NCBI GenBank assembly: GCA_905221605.1
Contig: CAJNDS010002219.1
Location: 292,501-356,500, forward strand
DNA from: Symbiodinium natans
Taxonomy: Eukaryota > Sar > Dinophyceae > Suessiales > Symbiodiniaceae
Direction of reading: 5' to 3'
DNA: 64,000 nt
Shown: piece after piece, positions 53,380 to 63,600 of the stretch
Position numbering within the stretch: position 1 is the stretch's first letter
Layout of the letters: every line of letters starts with the position of its first letter
Program-made: the position numbers and the translations under genes
Notes under the pieces: generated by a model
Database searches by the model: none
Seen by the model: only the letters and a program-made list of their open reading frames with translations
What the model was told of the DNA's origin: nothing

Positions 53380-54244
53380 CTTTTGAGGGTTTAGGGTTTC
53401 GGGTTTAGGGTTTAGGGTGTAGGGTTTAGGGATTGTATAGGAAAGTTACCCCTTCTTCCCTTCGTCCTGGTGGCCTGCTTCGGACAGCATGGCGGCGGCA
53501 AGCTCTTCCGGTAAGCCGGGCATGTCCGGAAGACTCCTGATACCCCCTAAACCCTAAACCCTAAACCCTGAACCTAAACCCTAAACCCTAAACCCTAAAC
53601 CCTAAACTCAAATCCCTAAACTCGAATCCCTAAACCCTCAAACCCCAAACATCCGAGTCGGCCCCTGGGAGTATGGCGAGCACACAGGAGGCAACCCCAC
53701 CTCTTACGGCCCCTCCAAGGCCCGTGCGGAGAGTGCGGAGAGTTGCAGCCACTCTTCGTTGCTTGGGATGGGTTCCCACCCCCCCCCCCCACCTTAGCAG
53801 CCCTAAACCCTAAACCCTAAACCCTAAGCCCTAAACCCTAAACCCTAACCCTAAACCCTAAACCCCCCCCCCCCCCCCCCCCCCCCCCCCAGCAAGGGGT
53901 CCGGGACGGTGTGCATCAGGACGAGTGCGCGGACCATGGGGGAAAGACACCAAATCCCCGCTCCCCCCCCCCCCCGGGAACAACGTTGCCCATGATTATG
54001 CGAAGTTTGAAAAAACACTGAGGAAGCCCTGAATGATAGCAAGGTTACCCGGAAGAATGCACAGTTCGAGGGGGGGAGGGCTCCCTGCAGGGAGCCAACA
54101 AAACAAAGACCCTAAACCCTAAACCCTAAACCCTAAACCGCCTTGAAACCTTTGACCCTCAAGCTTCGAGCCTTGGCCAGATTCCAGCTTCAAGTTCCAG
54201 AAGCTTCTGGACAGAAGCTTCTGGAGCCGGGTTTTTATAGCATT

Positions 54245-54600
54245 TGCTTACGAAACAAGGCCCCAAACAGTGTTCCACGCGAGTGGTAGCCCACGAGCTG
54301 CCTGGTGCACTTTGGCATATTTCTTCGGATACCCAGATTCATCCGGAGGCCCCCTGCCAGGAACCAAAAAAAACAAAAAAGAGTGCTGAATAACGAGGCC
54401 TGGAACCCCTGAACGCTCGACCGTTGAACTCCTCAACCCTTGAATAGAGGGTGTCCCAAACTTGTTTTGTCTCACCTTTTGACACTCCCCACCCTTACAC
54501 TCAAAGAGCTGGCCTAATATAGGAGCCTCAATAATTGAAACAGGGTTTTGGGGGGCTCTCATAGTATATTTCTAGAGACCATAAGGGAATACTGTTTGTA
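54245..54600. other. Unique stretch with overlapping open frames
   Basis: A 104-codon minus frame (54248-54562) and a shorter plus frame (54140-54290) overlap. Neither has clear splice sites. The minus frame contains KGGECQKVRQNKFGTPS. Confidence 0.35.
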
Positions 54601-54618
54601 ATCATTCCGACCCCTTTA

Positions 54619-54855
54619 TTAATCGCTCCATCGCCTCGTGATTGCTTGTTCTGTTTTGCACGCGTTTTCGTGTCTCACCAAGCTCACCTCTCCCTCCCCC
54701 CTCACCATTTCTTCTAAATTCTGGGCCAAAATCTGGGGCGCCATATTCTTCCACATAAAGGCTGCTTTTTTTGCAAGAGGATCCCCAAAGGGGAATAATT
54801 GCCACAACACCCCCAATCTGGGTGAAGTAGCTCCTAAGATCGTAGCATGCACACT
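54619..54855 (-). CDS. Candidate exon, helical, about 78 codons
   Basis: Minus frame includes LGVLWQLFPFGDPLAKKAAF and NMAPQILAQNLEEMVRGEGE, ending TGA. Residue spacing suggests a folded helical domain. An overlapping second frame is also open. It lies downstream of the CCCH gene on the same strand and could be its continuation. Confidence 0.45.
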   Translation of the reverse strand, partial: SVHATILGATSPRLGVLWQLFPFGDPLAKKAAFMWKNMAPQILAQNLEEMVRGEGEVSLVRHENACKTEQAITRRWSD

Positions 54856-55074
54856 CGGTGCCCACGGTTTGGCGTTTGTGGTTTAGGGTTTAGGGTTGCC
54901 CGCCTTGCCGGCCGAGGCGGGTCGCGTGGCGTTAACAATCAACCCGAAACCCTAAGCCCCTAAACCATAAACCCTTAAACCCTAAACCCCAAACCCTAAA
55001 CCCTAAATACGCCCCTCTTCTTGTAACAGGTCGCCACTTACGGAGAAGCTACACAAGGGGGACTCCTCAGCCCC

Positions 55075-55240
55075 CAAACCCTAAACCCTAAACCCTAAAC
55101 CCCAAACCCCTAACCCTAAACCCTAAACCCCTAACCCTAAACCCTAAACCCTAAACCCTAAACCCTGCACCCTAAACCCTAAACCCTAAACCCGGGACCC
55201 TAAACCCTAAACCCTAAACCCTAAACCCTAAACCCTAAAC
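55075..55240 (-). repeat. Telomere-type block (CCCTAAA)n
   Basis: In the sense of the minus-strand gene this is TTTAGGG beginning at the donor of the last recognised exon (CTGG|GTTTAGGG). Confidence 0.95.
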
Positions 55241-55318
55241 CCAGCCCCTGTGGACTCCTCAGCTCTTCCTTCGAGTGCGCATGTCGGCATAGGTTGCCCA
55301 ACTTGCAGCTGCCATAGT
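55241..55318 (-). CDS. CCCH gene exon 7: rest of finger 3
   Basis: Acceptor CGTGCCGAG|, YGSCKLGNLCRHAHSKEELR, donor CTGG|GTTTAGGG. Confidence 0.62.
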
Positions 55319-57360
55319 CTCGGCACGGAGGGCTTAGGGTTTAGGGTTTAGGGTTTAGGGTTTAGGGTTTAGGGTTTAGGGTTTAGGGTTTAGGGTTTAG
55401 AGGCTCAATGTTGCCAATAGCGCGCCCTGGTGCTGTGAGTGCTGGCGTCTGAGCTCAGAGCAGTGGAAGCAGCACATGGTGGTCTTGTAGAACCTCGCGC
55501 CCCCAAAAGCTGGGTTTTGGGTTGAGGGTTTAGGGTTTAGGGTTTAGGGTTTAGGGTTTAGGGTTTAGGGTTTAGGGTTTAGGGTTTAGGGTTGAGGGTT
55601 GAGGGTTTAGGGTTTAGGGTTCAGGGTTCAGGGTTAAGACTTAAGATTTAGGGGGTTTAGGGTTTGGTCCCTTTTGGGGTCACGATTGTATGGCGGCCCC
55701 TATTTTTTCAACCCGAAGAGGAACCACAATCTTGATGATGGCCAGATCACTACGACGAGGTTCATTGCAGCACTTATTCGTAGGGGTTGTAAGTGAACCT
55801 TCTTCAGGATCCTGAGAACCTAATCCTAAACCCTAAGCCCTAAACCCTAAACCCGAAACCCTAACCCTAAATGAACCTTCAGAATGAGCAGCAGGAGCGC
55901 TGCAATATCAGATCTGGTCACACTGGGCCACCCAGCTTGTCAGTAGCCCGGAGCTCATCCAGGCTGTGGGCAAAGCTGCAGTCCTCATCAGTCATGATTC
56001 CCATGTTTTGGGTTTTAGGGTTTTAGGGTTTTAGGGTTTTAGGGTTTAGGGTTTAGGGTTTAGGGTTTAGGGTTTAGGGTTTAGGGTTTAGGGTTTAGGG
56101 TTTAGGGCTTAGGGTTTAGGGTTTAGGGTTTAGGGTTGAGGGTTTAGCGTTTAGGGTTTAGGGTTAGAGATTAGGGTTTTTGCCTTAGTTCAAGGCTTCA
56201 AAAAAAAGAGAGAGAACAAGCACGAGCCGGCGCAACCTCGCGATCGCAGAAGCCATTGGTCATGAAGGCTTTGCACATCGCCGTCTTCCTCCGAGCAAAC
56301 TCGGAAGCAGCTATAGCATCCCCTACATGGGAGGTTCATGTGTACTTTGGCATGTTCCCCCTTATACGAACAGTCCTTGATAGGGATTAGAGTACCCCCC
56401 TACTTTAATCAATCCCCACATCTCAATGTGTACTTACAACCCCAATGATCACTGAACCCATTCGCCCCCTCAGTGCAGAGCTTCTTCAGGGTCCCCTATA
56501 CGGTCATTTCGGTATAGTCTCCGAATGTTTAGGGTACCCAAAAAGGGTGGTGTCTTGGGATGCTCCCCCTTATACTATCAGTCCTTCATAGAGATTATAC
56601 TAGCCACTATGATAATCCCCATTAAAGGCCGTCAGCATAAGGGGAAACATCCAAGTGGTGTGTATCTACTACTTGCTGAAGAACCACCCGCTACTTGGAG
56701 ATTCATGGATACTTATAACCCCAGTTGTAACTGCGCTCATGAGCCCCCTAAGTCCTCTAAGTAGGTGAGAAGTAAAGGGCTTATAATTGGGTTTACAAGC
56801 ACCCATGAAACTCCAAGTAAATACACCACCCTTATGGCCGCAACCGCCCGAAGGCGATAGCCTAGTTTTTGGAGGTTCATGGGTGCAGGTATCAGTAGGG
56901 TTTCTAGGTTCCAGCCGCATTTAGTGTCCTTCCAACCCTGCTTGTAGGTACCCATGCACCTCCAGGCCCGAAACCCTAAACCCCAAACCCTAAACCCTAA
57001 ACCCCGAAACCCCAAACCCTAAACGCCCAAACCCTAAACCCCAAATGTGGCACGCGCCTGAGGTCTGGAGCAGACTGCAGCTCGTCCATCCCGTGGGCAA
57101 ACTTGCAGAACTTTCGGCCTGCGAACTCCCACGGAGAACCCTTAAAAAACCCCTAGTCTCAAAGCTCTAAAACGCCCGAAACGCCGCAAAACAGCCCCAA
57201 AAGCACAAAAAAAGAAAACAAGCCCTAACATTCCCGAAAAGCGATAACCCTGAGAAAAAAAGGAAAAAAGGACAAAAGCGAGAAAGCACTCCTCGGACCA
57301 AAAGAGACCCTGAGGCGGCCACTGCACCGCCCACTTTGGAAAAACATGCAGAGCTTGGTC
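55241..57360 (-). CDS. Triple CCCH zinc-finger gene split by telomere-repeat introns
   Basis: Seven minus-strand exons (57360-57320, 57118-57054, 56299-56234, 55983-55924, 55811-55754, 55509-55462, 55318-55241) join in one frame of about 138 codons. Splicing rebuilds three fingers: TKLCMFFQSGRCSG^RKFCKFAH (X7-X5-X3) across exons 1-2, MCKAFMTNGFCDREV^DCSFAH (X8-X5-X3) across exons 3-4, and MCCFH^YYGSC...CRHAHS (X7-X5-X3) across exons 6-7. DELQ, DELR or EELR follow the final His as in TIS11/tristetraprolin-like fingers, which bind RNA. Donors 1, 3 and 6 are GC, the others GT; all acceptors are AG. Intron lengths are 201, 754, 250, 112, 244 and 143 bp. The true first and last exons are not identified. 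Exon 5 and its donor are the weakest choices. Confidence 0.65.
55332..55401 (+). repeat. Telomere-type block inside the intron between CCCH exons 6 and 7
   Basis: About nine TTTAGGG units on the given strand, CCCTAAA in the gene's sense. Confidence 0.93.
55462..55509 (-). CDS. CCCH gene exon 6: first part of finger 3
   Basis: Acceptor AAAACCCAG|, FGGARFYKTTMCCFH, donor CCACT|GCTCTG. Confidence 0.6.
55519..55645 (+). repeat. Telomere-type block inside the intron between CCCH exons 5 and 6
   Basis: TTTAGGG with TTGAGGG and TTCAGGG variants. Confidence 0.93.
55754..55811 (-). CDS. CCCH gene exon 5: linker
   Basis: Acceptor TTAGGTTCTCAG| directly after TTTAGGATTAGG; DPEEGSLTTPTNKCCNEPR; donor CGTC|GTAGTG chosen to keep frame. 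Confidence 0.45.
55924..55983 (-). CDS. CCCH gene exon 4: second half of finger 2
   Basis: Acceptor ACTGATGAG|, DCSFAHSLDELRATDKLGGP, donor GGCCCA|GTGTGA. Confidence 0.6.
56012..56175 (+). repeat. Telomere-type block inside the intron between CCCH exons 3 and 4
   Basis: TTTTAGGG units followed by TTTAGGG. Confidence 0.93.
56234..56299 (-). CDS. CCCH gene exon 3: first half of finger 2
   Basis: Acceptor GCTTCCGAG| (CTATAG| is an alternative), KTAMCKAFMTNGFCDREV, donor GAGGTT|GCGCCG. Using GAG|GTT instead would leave a non-canonical X4 spacing. Confidence 0.6.
56323..56966. repeat. Cluster of family-1 and family-2 elements in the 754-bp CCCH intron
   Basis: A partial family-1 end and family-2 left half (56325-56410), a complete family-2 element (56554-56655, TGGTGT duplicated on both sides), a single family-6 end (about 56664-56690), a family-1 element (56694-56817) and another family-1 copy (56870-56964) lie within the intron. 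Confidence 0.75.
57054..57118 (-). CDS. CCCH gene exon 2: second half of finger 1
   Basis: Acceptor GAGTTCGCAG|, CKFAHGMDELQSAPDLRR, donor AGGCGC|GTGCCA. Confidence 0.65.
57320..57360 (-). CDS. CCCH gene exon 1: first half of finger 1
   Basis: Acceptor CCTCGGTGCAG|, then Cys-X7-Cys; donor CAGTG|GCCGCC. Confidence 0.65.
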
Positions 57361-57469
57361 CTGCACCGAGGGGTTTTGGGGCTTGGGTTGCGGGGTTTTG
57401 GGGTTTGGGGTTTAGGGTTTGGGGTTTGGGGTTGTAGGGCTTTGGGGGGGCATAGGGTTTTAGGTTGGC

Positions 57470-58235
57470 CCAATAATAATGCGTTTTTCTTGCGCTCAAA
57501 ATAGGTCTTTTACCGAGCGTAATATATAATAGTACGAAGTGAATGCAATTGAAATACAAGGAACGAAGTGACGCGTGATGTTAATTGTAAGAACGCCAGT
57601 GAGCACAAGAGCCCGTTTTGGGCTCTTCATATTAATACAACTATTCATGCGGGCTATTTTGTAGTTCTTGTGTTCGGGTTTTGTGGATTTAGGGTGTCAG
57701 GGTTTTTCGGCTTGTTTGAGGTTTTGGGGTTTTGGGGGGCTTTAGGGTTTTGGTTACGAGCTTTGACTCCCTGTTTGCCTGGCCACACCCGCCACATCCT
57801 AACGGTCTAGGCCCTAAGTGATCCCTATCCTCCCTCTACACCCCCTAGAGACCCCAAACAATATATTCACACTCTAAACACCCCAAGCAACATGGGGTTT
57901 CCCGAAAATAAGAAAGCCCCTGTAATACCCCAAACAGCAGGATCCCCTTTTAACAAGGACCCCAATAAGGTACGAGTACCCCCAATTTCGGGAACGCCAA
58001 CTTATACACCCCCCTAAACACCCCCAAACAATACCCTAAACCCTAAACCCTAAACCCAAAACCCTAAACCCAAAACCCTGAACCCTAAACCCTTGTTCTG
58101 CCAGCGCCCCAAATTGCCATGTGCCGCACCCTCTTCGGGTTGCACATGTGACTCGAGTCTATCGGCTTGAGACGAGGGCGGACCCTTAGGTGTTAAAACT
58201 AAGCAATGTCTTAGGTAAGGCCACCAGACAGCAAG
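57470..58235. other. Unique stretch with a family-5-like repeat, no gene called
   Basis: Contains the hairpin GAGCCCGTTTTGGGCTC near 57608, a family-5 segment (57890-57990) and a short CCCTAAA run (58032-58094). Frames here read through TTTAGGG-like DNA. Confidence 0.4.
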
Positions 58236-58329
58236 AGGGTTTAGGGTTTAGGGTTTAGGGGTTTAGGGTTTAGGGTTTAGGGTTTAGGGTTTAGGGTCTC
58301 GGGTTTAGGGTTTAGGAGTTAGGGGGGCA

Positions 58330-58690
58330 GGGCTTTTTTTACACCCCGAATTGGCTCCCTTGGCACCCTGTTCAGGATTTGGGTTTTTTTCGCACCCTGT
58401 CCGGACTGCCCTGGGCTGGGTCTGGGGCTTTTTTCGCGCCCGGGCTGAGTTTAGTGCTGCACATGTTTAGGGGCGATTCCCAGCTTGGGGGTCGGCTTCT
58501 TCAGGGGGATTGGAGTCATTTGGGGATGAGGCCAGGCTGGGTCTCATAGCTGTGCTTAGGCTTAAGGCTTACAGGTTGAGTTTCGGTGTTATGGCCAGGT
58601 TTAGGGTCCATGGAGAGACCTCTACCGTTACGTTTCGGGCTTAGGGCGCTTTGGGGTCTTTTGTTTTGGGGGGTCTTTTTTTTATCGATT
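58330..58690. other. Unique T-rich stretch before the satellite region
   Basis: No convincing gene. An 87-codon minus frame is Lys/Pro/Asn-rich and unsupported. Confidence 0.35.
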
Positions 58691-61396
58691 TTCTTGGTTT
58701 TCTCTAGGAAAAACCCTACTTTCCTTACATTTTGGACGGATTTTCTGTCATTTCCCTTAGGTTTTCGTTGGTTTTCCATAGGGAAAACCGTATTTCTTTT
58801 AGATCTTAAACGGATTTCCTGTCATTTCCCTTAGGTATTCCTTGGTTTTTCCTAGGGTGTCATTTCCTTGAGGTTTTCGTTGGTTTTTCCTAAGGAAACC
58901 CTATTCTGCTTACATTTTGGACGGATTTCGTCAAACGTAATAGCGTACGTTGCTTTTCCTTCTTTTTCCTAGGGAAAACCCTATTTGGTTCGTTTCTTGG
59001 TTTCTATCATTCCCTCTATATTTTCATCGGATTCATACTACTTTTCGTCAGATTTCTTATTAATGCTTCTTTTGTGATTCGCTTTCTTGGTTTTTCGTAG
59101 GAAAAAGCTACATTCCGTCCATATTTTCATGGGATTCATACTACGTTTCGTAATATTAACTATCTTTATGGTGTGTTTTCTTGCTTTTCCTTGTAAAAAG
59201 CTGCATTCCCTCTATGTTTTCATATTATTCATACGCTCACATGATGGGTGTCAACAAGTTCTTGGGCTTTGAAGCGCGCTCTGCACGGCTTGAAAAAAAG
59301 CGGGAGGGTTGGGGGGGGCGCAGCCCCAGCCCCCCCCCCCCCCATTTGCAAACGCAATGTGATGGGCTTCAACTGCGCGGCCAAAAAAAAGCGCGGGGGT
59401 TGGGGGGGGGCGCAGCCCCCCCCCCCCATTTGCAAACACATTGCTCACACGATGTTTTTTTTTTCTCTCAACTAGTTTCTTTGGCTTTGAAGCAAGCTTG
59501 GCACGGCTTAAAAGAAGCGGCGGGGACTCAATAATCTGGCTGTTGCCCGGTCGCACGCCTCCGAAACTTAAACCCCCTAGACATCACGGTCTTGCGCCAG
59601 AAATGATGCAATAGTCTGGCTGTCGTCAGGTCCTTGCTCATGACTCTGCGTTCTGACCTCACCTACTCGCAGCTCCCGTGAGCATGCTTCCCAAACCTAA
59701 ACCTAAACCCTAGACATCATGGTCTTGCCTCAATAATGACGCAATAATCTGGCATGCATGCCTTCCGAACCCTAAACCCCCTAGACATCACGGTCTTGTG
59801 TCAGAAACGATGCCATAGTCTGGCTGTCGTCAGGTCCTTGCTCATGACTCTGCGTTCTGAGCTCACCTACTCGCAGCTCCCGTGAGCATGCTTCCCAAAC
59901 CCTAATAAGCCTAAACCCTAGACATCATGGTCTTGCCTCAGCAATGACGCAATAATCTGGCTGTTGCCCGGTCGCATGCCTTCCGAACCCTAAACCCCTA
60001 GACATCACGGTCTTGCGTCAGAAATGATGCAATAGTCTGGCTGTTCTTGGTTTTCTCTAGGAAAAACCCTACTTTCCTTACATTTTGGACGGATTTTCTG
60101 TCATTTCCCTTAGGTTTTCGTTGGTTTTCCATAGGGAAAACCGTATTTCTTTTAGATCTTAAACGGATTTCCTGTCATTTCCCTTAGGCATTCCTTGGTT
60201 TTTCCTAGGGTGTCATTTCCTTGAGGTTTTCGTTGGTTTTTCCTAAGGAAACCCTATTCTGCTTACATTTTGGACGGATTTCGTCAAACGTAATAGCGTA
60301 CGTTGCTTTTCCTTCTTTTTCCTAGGGAAAACCCTATTTGGTTCGTTTCTTGGTTTCTATCATTCCCTCTATATTTTCATCGGATTCATACTACTTTTCG
60401 TCAGATTTCTTATTAATGCTTCTTTTGTGATTCGCTTTCTTGGTTTTTCGTAGGAAAAAGCTACATTCCGTCCATATTTTCATGGGATTCATACTACGTT
60501 TCGTAATATTAACTATCTTTATGGTGTGTTTTCTTGCTTTTCCTTGTAAAAAGCTGCATTCCCTCTATGTTTTCATATTATTCATACGCTCACATGATGG
60601 GTGTCAACAAGTTCTTGGGCTTTGAAGCGCGCTCTGCACGGCTTGAAAAAAAGCGGGAGGGTTGGGGGGGGCGCAGCCCCAGCCCCCCCCCCCCCCATTT
60701 GCAAACGCAATGTGATGGGCTTCAACTGCGCGGCCAAAAAAAAGCGCGGGGGTTGGGGGGGGGCGCAGCCCCCCCCCCCATTTGCAAACACATTGCTCAC
60801 ACGATGTTTTTTTTTCTCTCAACTAGTTTCTTTGGCTTTGAAGCAAGCTTGGCACGGCTTAAAAGAAGCGGCGGGGACTCAATAATCTGGCTGTTGCCCG
60901 GTCGCACGCCTCCGAAACTTAAACCCCCTAGACATCACGGTCTTGCGCCAGAAATGATGCAATAGTCTGGCTGTCGTCAGGTCCTTGCTCATGACTCTGC
61001 GTTCTGACCTCACCTACTCGCAGCTCCCGTGAGCATGCTTCCCAAACCTAAACCTAAACCCTAGACATCATGGTCTTGCCTCAATAATGACGCAATAATC
61101 TGGCATGCATGCCTTCCGAACCCTAAACCCCCTAGACATCACGGTCTTGTGTCAGAAACGATGCCATAGTCTGGCTGTCGTCAGGTCCTTGCTCATGACT
61201 CTGCGTTCTGAGCTCACCTACTCGCAGCTCCCGTGAGCATGCTTCCCAAACCCTAATAAGCCTAAACCCTAGACATCATGGTCTTGCCTCAGCAATGACG
61301 CAATAATCTGGCTGTTGCCCGGTCGCATGCCTTCCGAACCCTAAACCCCTAGACATCACGGTCTTGCGTCAGAAATGATGCAATAGTCTGGCTGTC
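58691..61396 (+). repeat. 1353-bp segmental direct duplication
   Basis: 58691-60043 and 60044-61396 are almost identical; one difference seen is GGTATTCC/GGCATTCC. Each copy carries ~95-bp repeats with TTTTGGACGGATTT, G-run/C-run hairpins, and three satellite units. The same 61-codon ORF appears in each copy and in the third copy, which reflects duplication rather than a gene family. Confidence 0.9.
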
Positions 61397-61582
61397 GTCA
61401 GGTCCTTGCTCATGACCCTGCGTTCTGACCTCATCTACTCGCAGCTCCCGTGAGCATCCTTCCCAACCCTAAACCTACACCCTAGACATCATGGTCTTGC
61501 CAATAATCTGGCTGTTGCCCAGTGGAACACGCCTCCGAAACCTAAACCCCCTAGACATCACGGTCTTGCGCCAGAAATGATG

Positions 61583-62575
61583 CAGATTTCTTATTATAAT
61601 TCTTCTTTTGTGATTCGCTTTCTTGGTTTTTCGTAGGAAAAAGCTACATTCCGTCCATATTTTCATGGGATTCATACTACGTTTCGTAATATTAACTATC
61701 TTTATGGTGTGTTTTCTTGCTTTTCCTTGTAAAAAGCTGCATTCCCTCTATGTTTTCATATTATTCATACGCTCACATGATGGGTGTCAACAAGTTCTTG
61801 GGCTTTGAAGCGCGCTCTGCACGGCTTGAAAAAAAGCGGGAGGGTTGGGGGGGTCGCAGCCCCAGCCCCCCCCCCCCCCCCCCCCATTTGCAAACGCAAT
61901 GTGATGGGCTTCAATTGCGCGGCCAAAAAAAAGCGCGGGGGTTGGGGGGGGCGCAGCCCCCCCCCCCATTTGCAAACACATTGCTCGCACGAATTTTTTT
62001 TCAACTAGTTTCTTGGGCTTTGAAGCAAGCTTGGTACGGCTTAAAAGAAGCGGCGGGGACTCAATAATCTGGCTGTTGCCCGGTCGCACGCCTCCGAAAC
62101 CTAAACCCCCTAGACATCACGGTCTTGCGCCAGAAATGATGCAATAGTCTGGCTGTCGTCAGGTCCTTGCTCATGACTCTGCGTTCTGACCTCACCTACT
62201 CGCAGCTCCCGTGAGCATGCTTCCCAAACCTAAACCTAAACCCTAGACATCATGGTCTTGCCTCAATAATGACGCAATAATCTGGCATGCCTTCCGAACC
62301 CTAAACCCCCTAGACATCACGGTCTTGTGTCAGAAACGATGCCATAGTCTGGCTGTCGTCAGGTCCTTGCTCATGACTCTGCGTTCTGAGCTCACCTACT
62401 CGCAGCTCCCGTGAGCATGCTTCCCAAACCCTAATAAGCCTAAACCCTAGACATCATGGTCTTGCCTCAGCAATGACGCAATAATCTGGCTGTTGCCCGG
62501 TCGCACGCCTTCCGAACCCTAAACCCCTAGACATCACGGTCTTGCGTCAGAAATGATGCAATAGTCTGGCTGTCG
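61583..62575 (+). repeat. Third, partial copy of the long unit
   Basis: Matches the 1353-bp unit from its AGATTTCTTATT segment onward, with small indels in the C-runs. Confidence 0.85.
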
Positions 62576-63199
62576 TCAGGTCCTTGCTCATGACCCTGCG
62601 TTCTGACCTCACCTACTCGCAGCTCCCGTGAGCATCCTTCCCAACCCTAAACCTACACCGCCCTAGACATCATGGTCTTGCCAATAATCTGGCTGTTGCC
62701 CAGTGGAACACGCCTCCGAAACCTAAACCCCCTAGACATCACGGTCTTGCGCCAGAAATGATGCAATAGTCTGGCTGTCGTCAGGTCCTTGCTCATGACT
62801 CTGCGTTCTGACCTCACCTACTCGCAGCTCCCGTGAGCATGCTTCCCAAACCTAAACCTAAACCCTAGACATCATGGTCTTGCCTCAATAATGACGCAAT
62901 AATCTGGCATGCCCTCCGAACCCTAAACCCCCTAGACATCACGGTCTTGTGTCAGAAACGATGCCATAGTCTGGCTGTCGTCAGGTCCTTGCTCATGACT
63001 CTGCGTTCTGAGCTCGCCTACTTGCAGCTCCCGTGAGCATGCTAGCCTGAACCCTAGACATCATGGTCTTGCCTCAGCAATGATGCAATAGTGATGCAAT
63101 AATCAATAATCTGGCTGTTGCCCGGTCGCATGCCTTCCGACCCTAAACCCCCTAGACATCACGGTCTTGCGTCAGAAAGGATGCTATAGTCTGGCTGTC

Positions 63200-63600
63200 G
63201 AAACGATGTTTTTTTTTTTCAACTAGTTTCTTGGGCTTTGAAGCACGCTTGGTACGGCTTAAAAGAACGGGGAGGGGTTGGGGGGTGCAGCCCCCCCCCC
63301 CGCCCCACTTGCAAACACCCTGCTCACACGATGGGCGTCAACAAGTTTCTTGGGCTTTGAGGCACGCTCTGCGCGGCCAAAAAAAAAGCGCGGGGGTTGG
63401 CGCAGCCCCCCCCGGCAAACACAATGCTCACACGATGTTTTTTTTTTCTCAACTAGTTTCTTGGGCTTTGAAGCACGCTTGGTACGGCCTAAAAGAAGCG
63501 GGGGGGTTGGGGGGGGGCGCAGCCCCCCCCCACTTGCAAACACCCTGCTCACATGATGGGCGTCAACAAGTTTCTTGGGCTTTGAAGCGCGCTCTCACGG
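63200..63600 (+). repeat. G-run/C-run hairpin units
   Basis: About 120-bp units alternate GGGGTTGGGG...GCAGCCCCCC hairpins with TTTGCAAACA and CTTGGGCTTTGAAGC. Confidence 0.8.

Noticed and set aside
17222-54290. Numerous plus-strand open pieces of 60-130 bp between telomere blocks
   Set aside because: A piece of this size has a high chance of being open in at least one of six frames. Only a few with length or splice support were kept, at low confidence.
54087-57630. Hairpins near 54087 (GGCTCCCTGCAGGGAGCC) and 57608 resembling terminators
   Set aside because: A eukaryotic context gives no reason to call rho-independent terminators; short palindromes are common here.
59087-61808. Three identical 61-codon ORFs (59087, 60440, 61623)
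   Set aside because: Identity follows from segmental duplication; AT-rich hydrophobic reading without other support.
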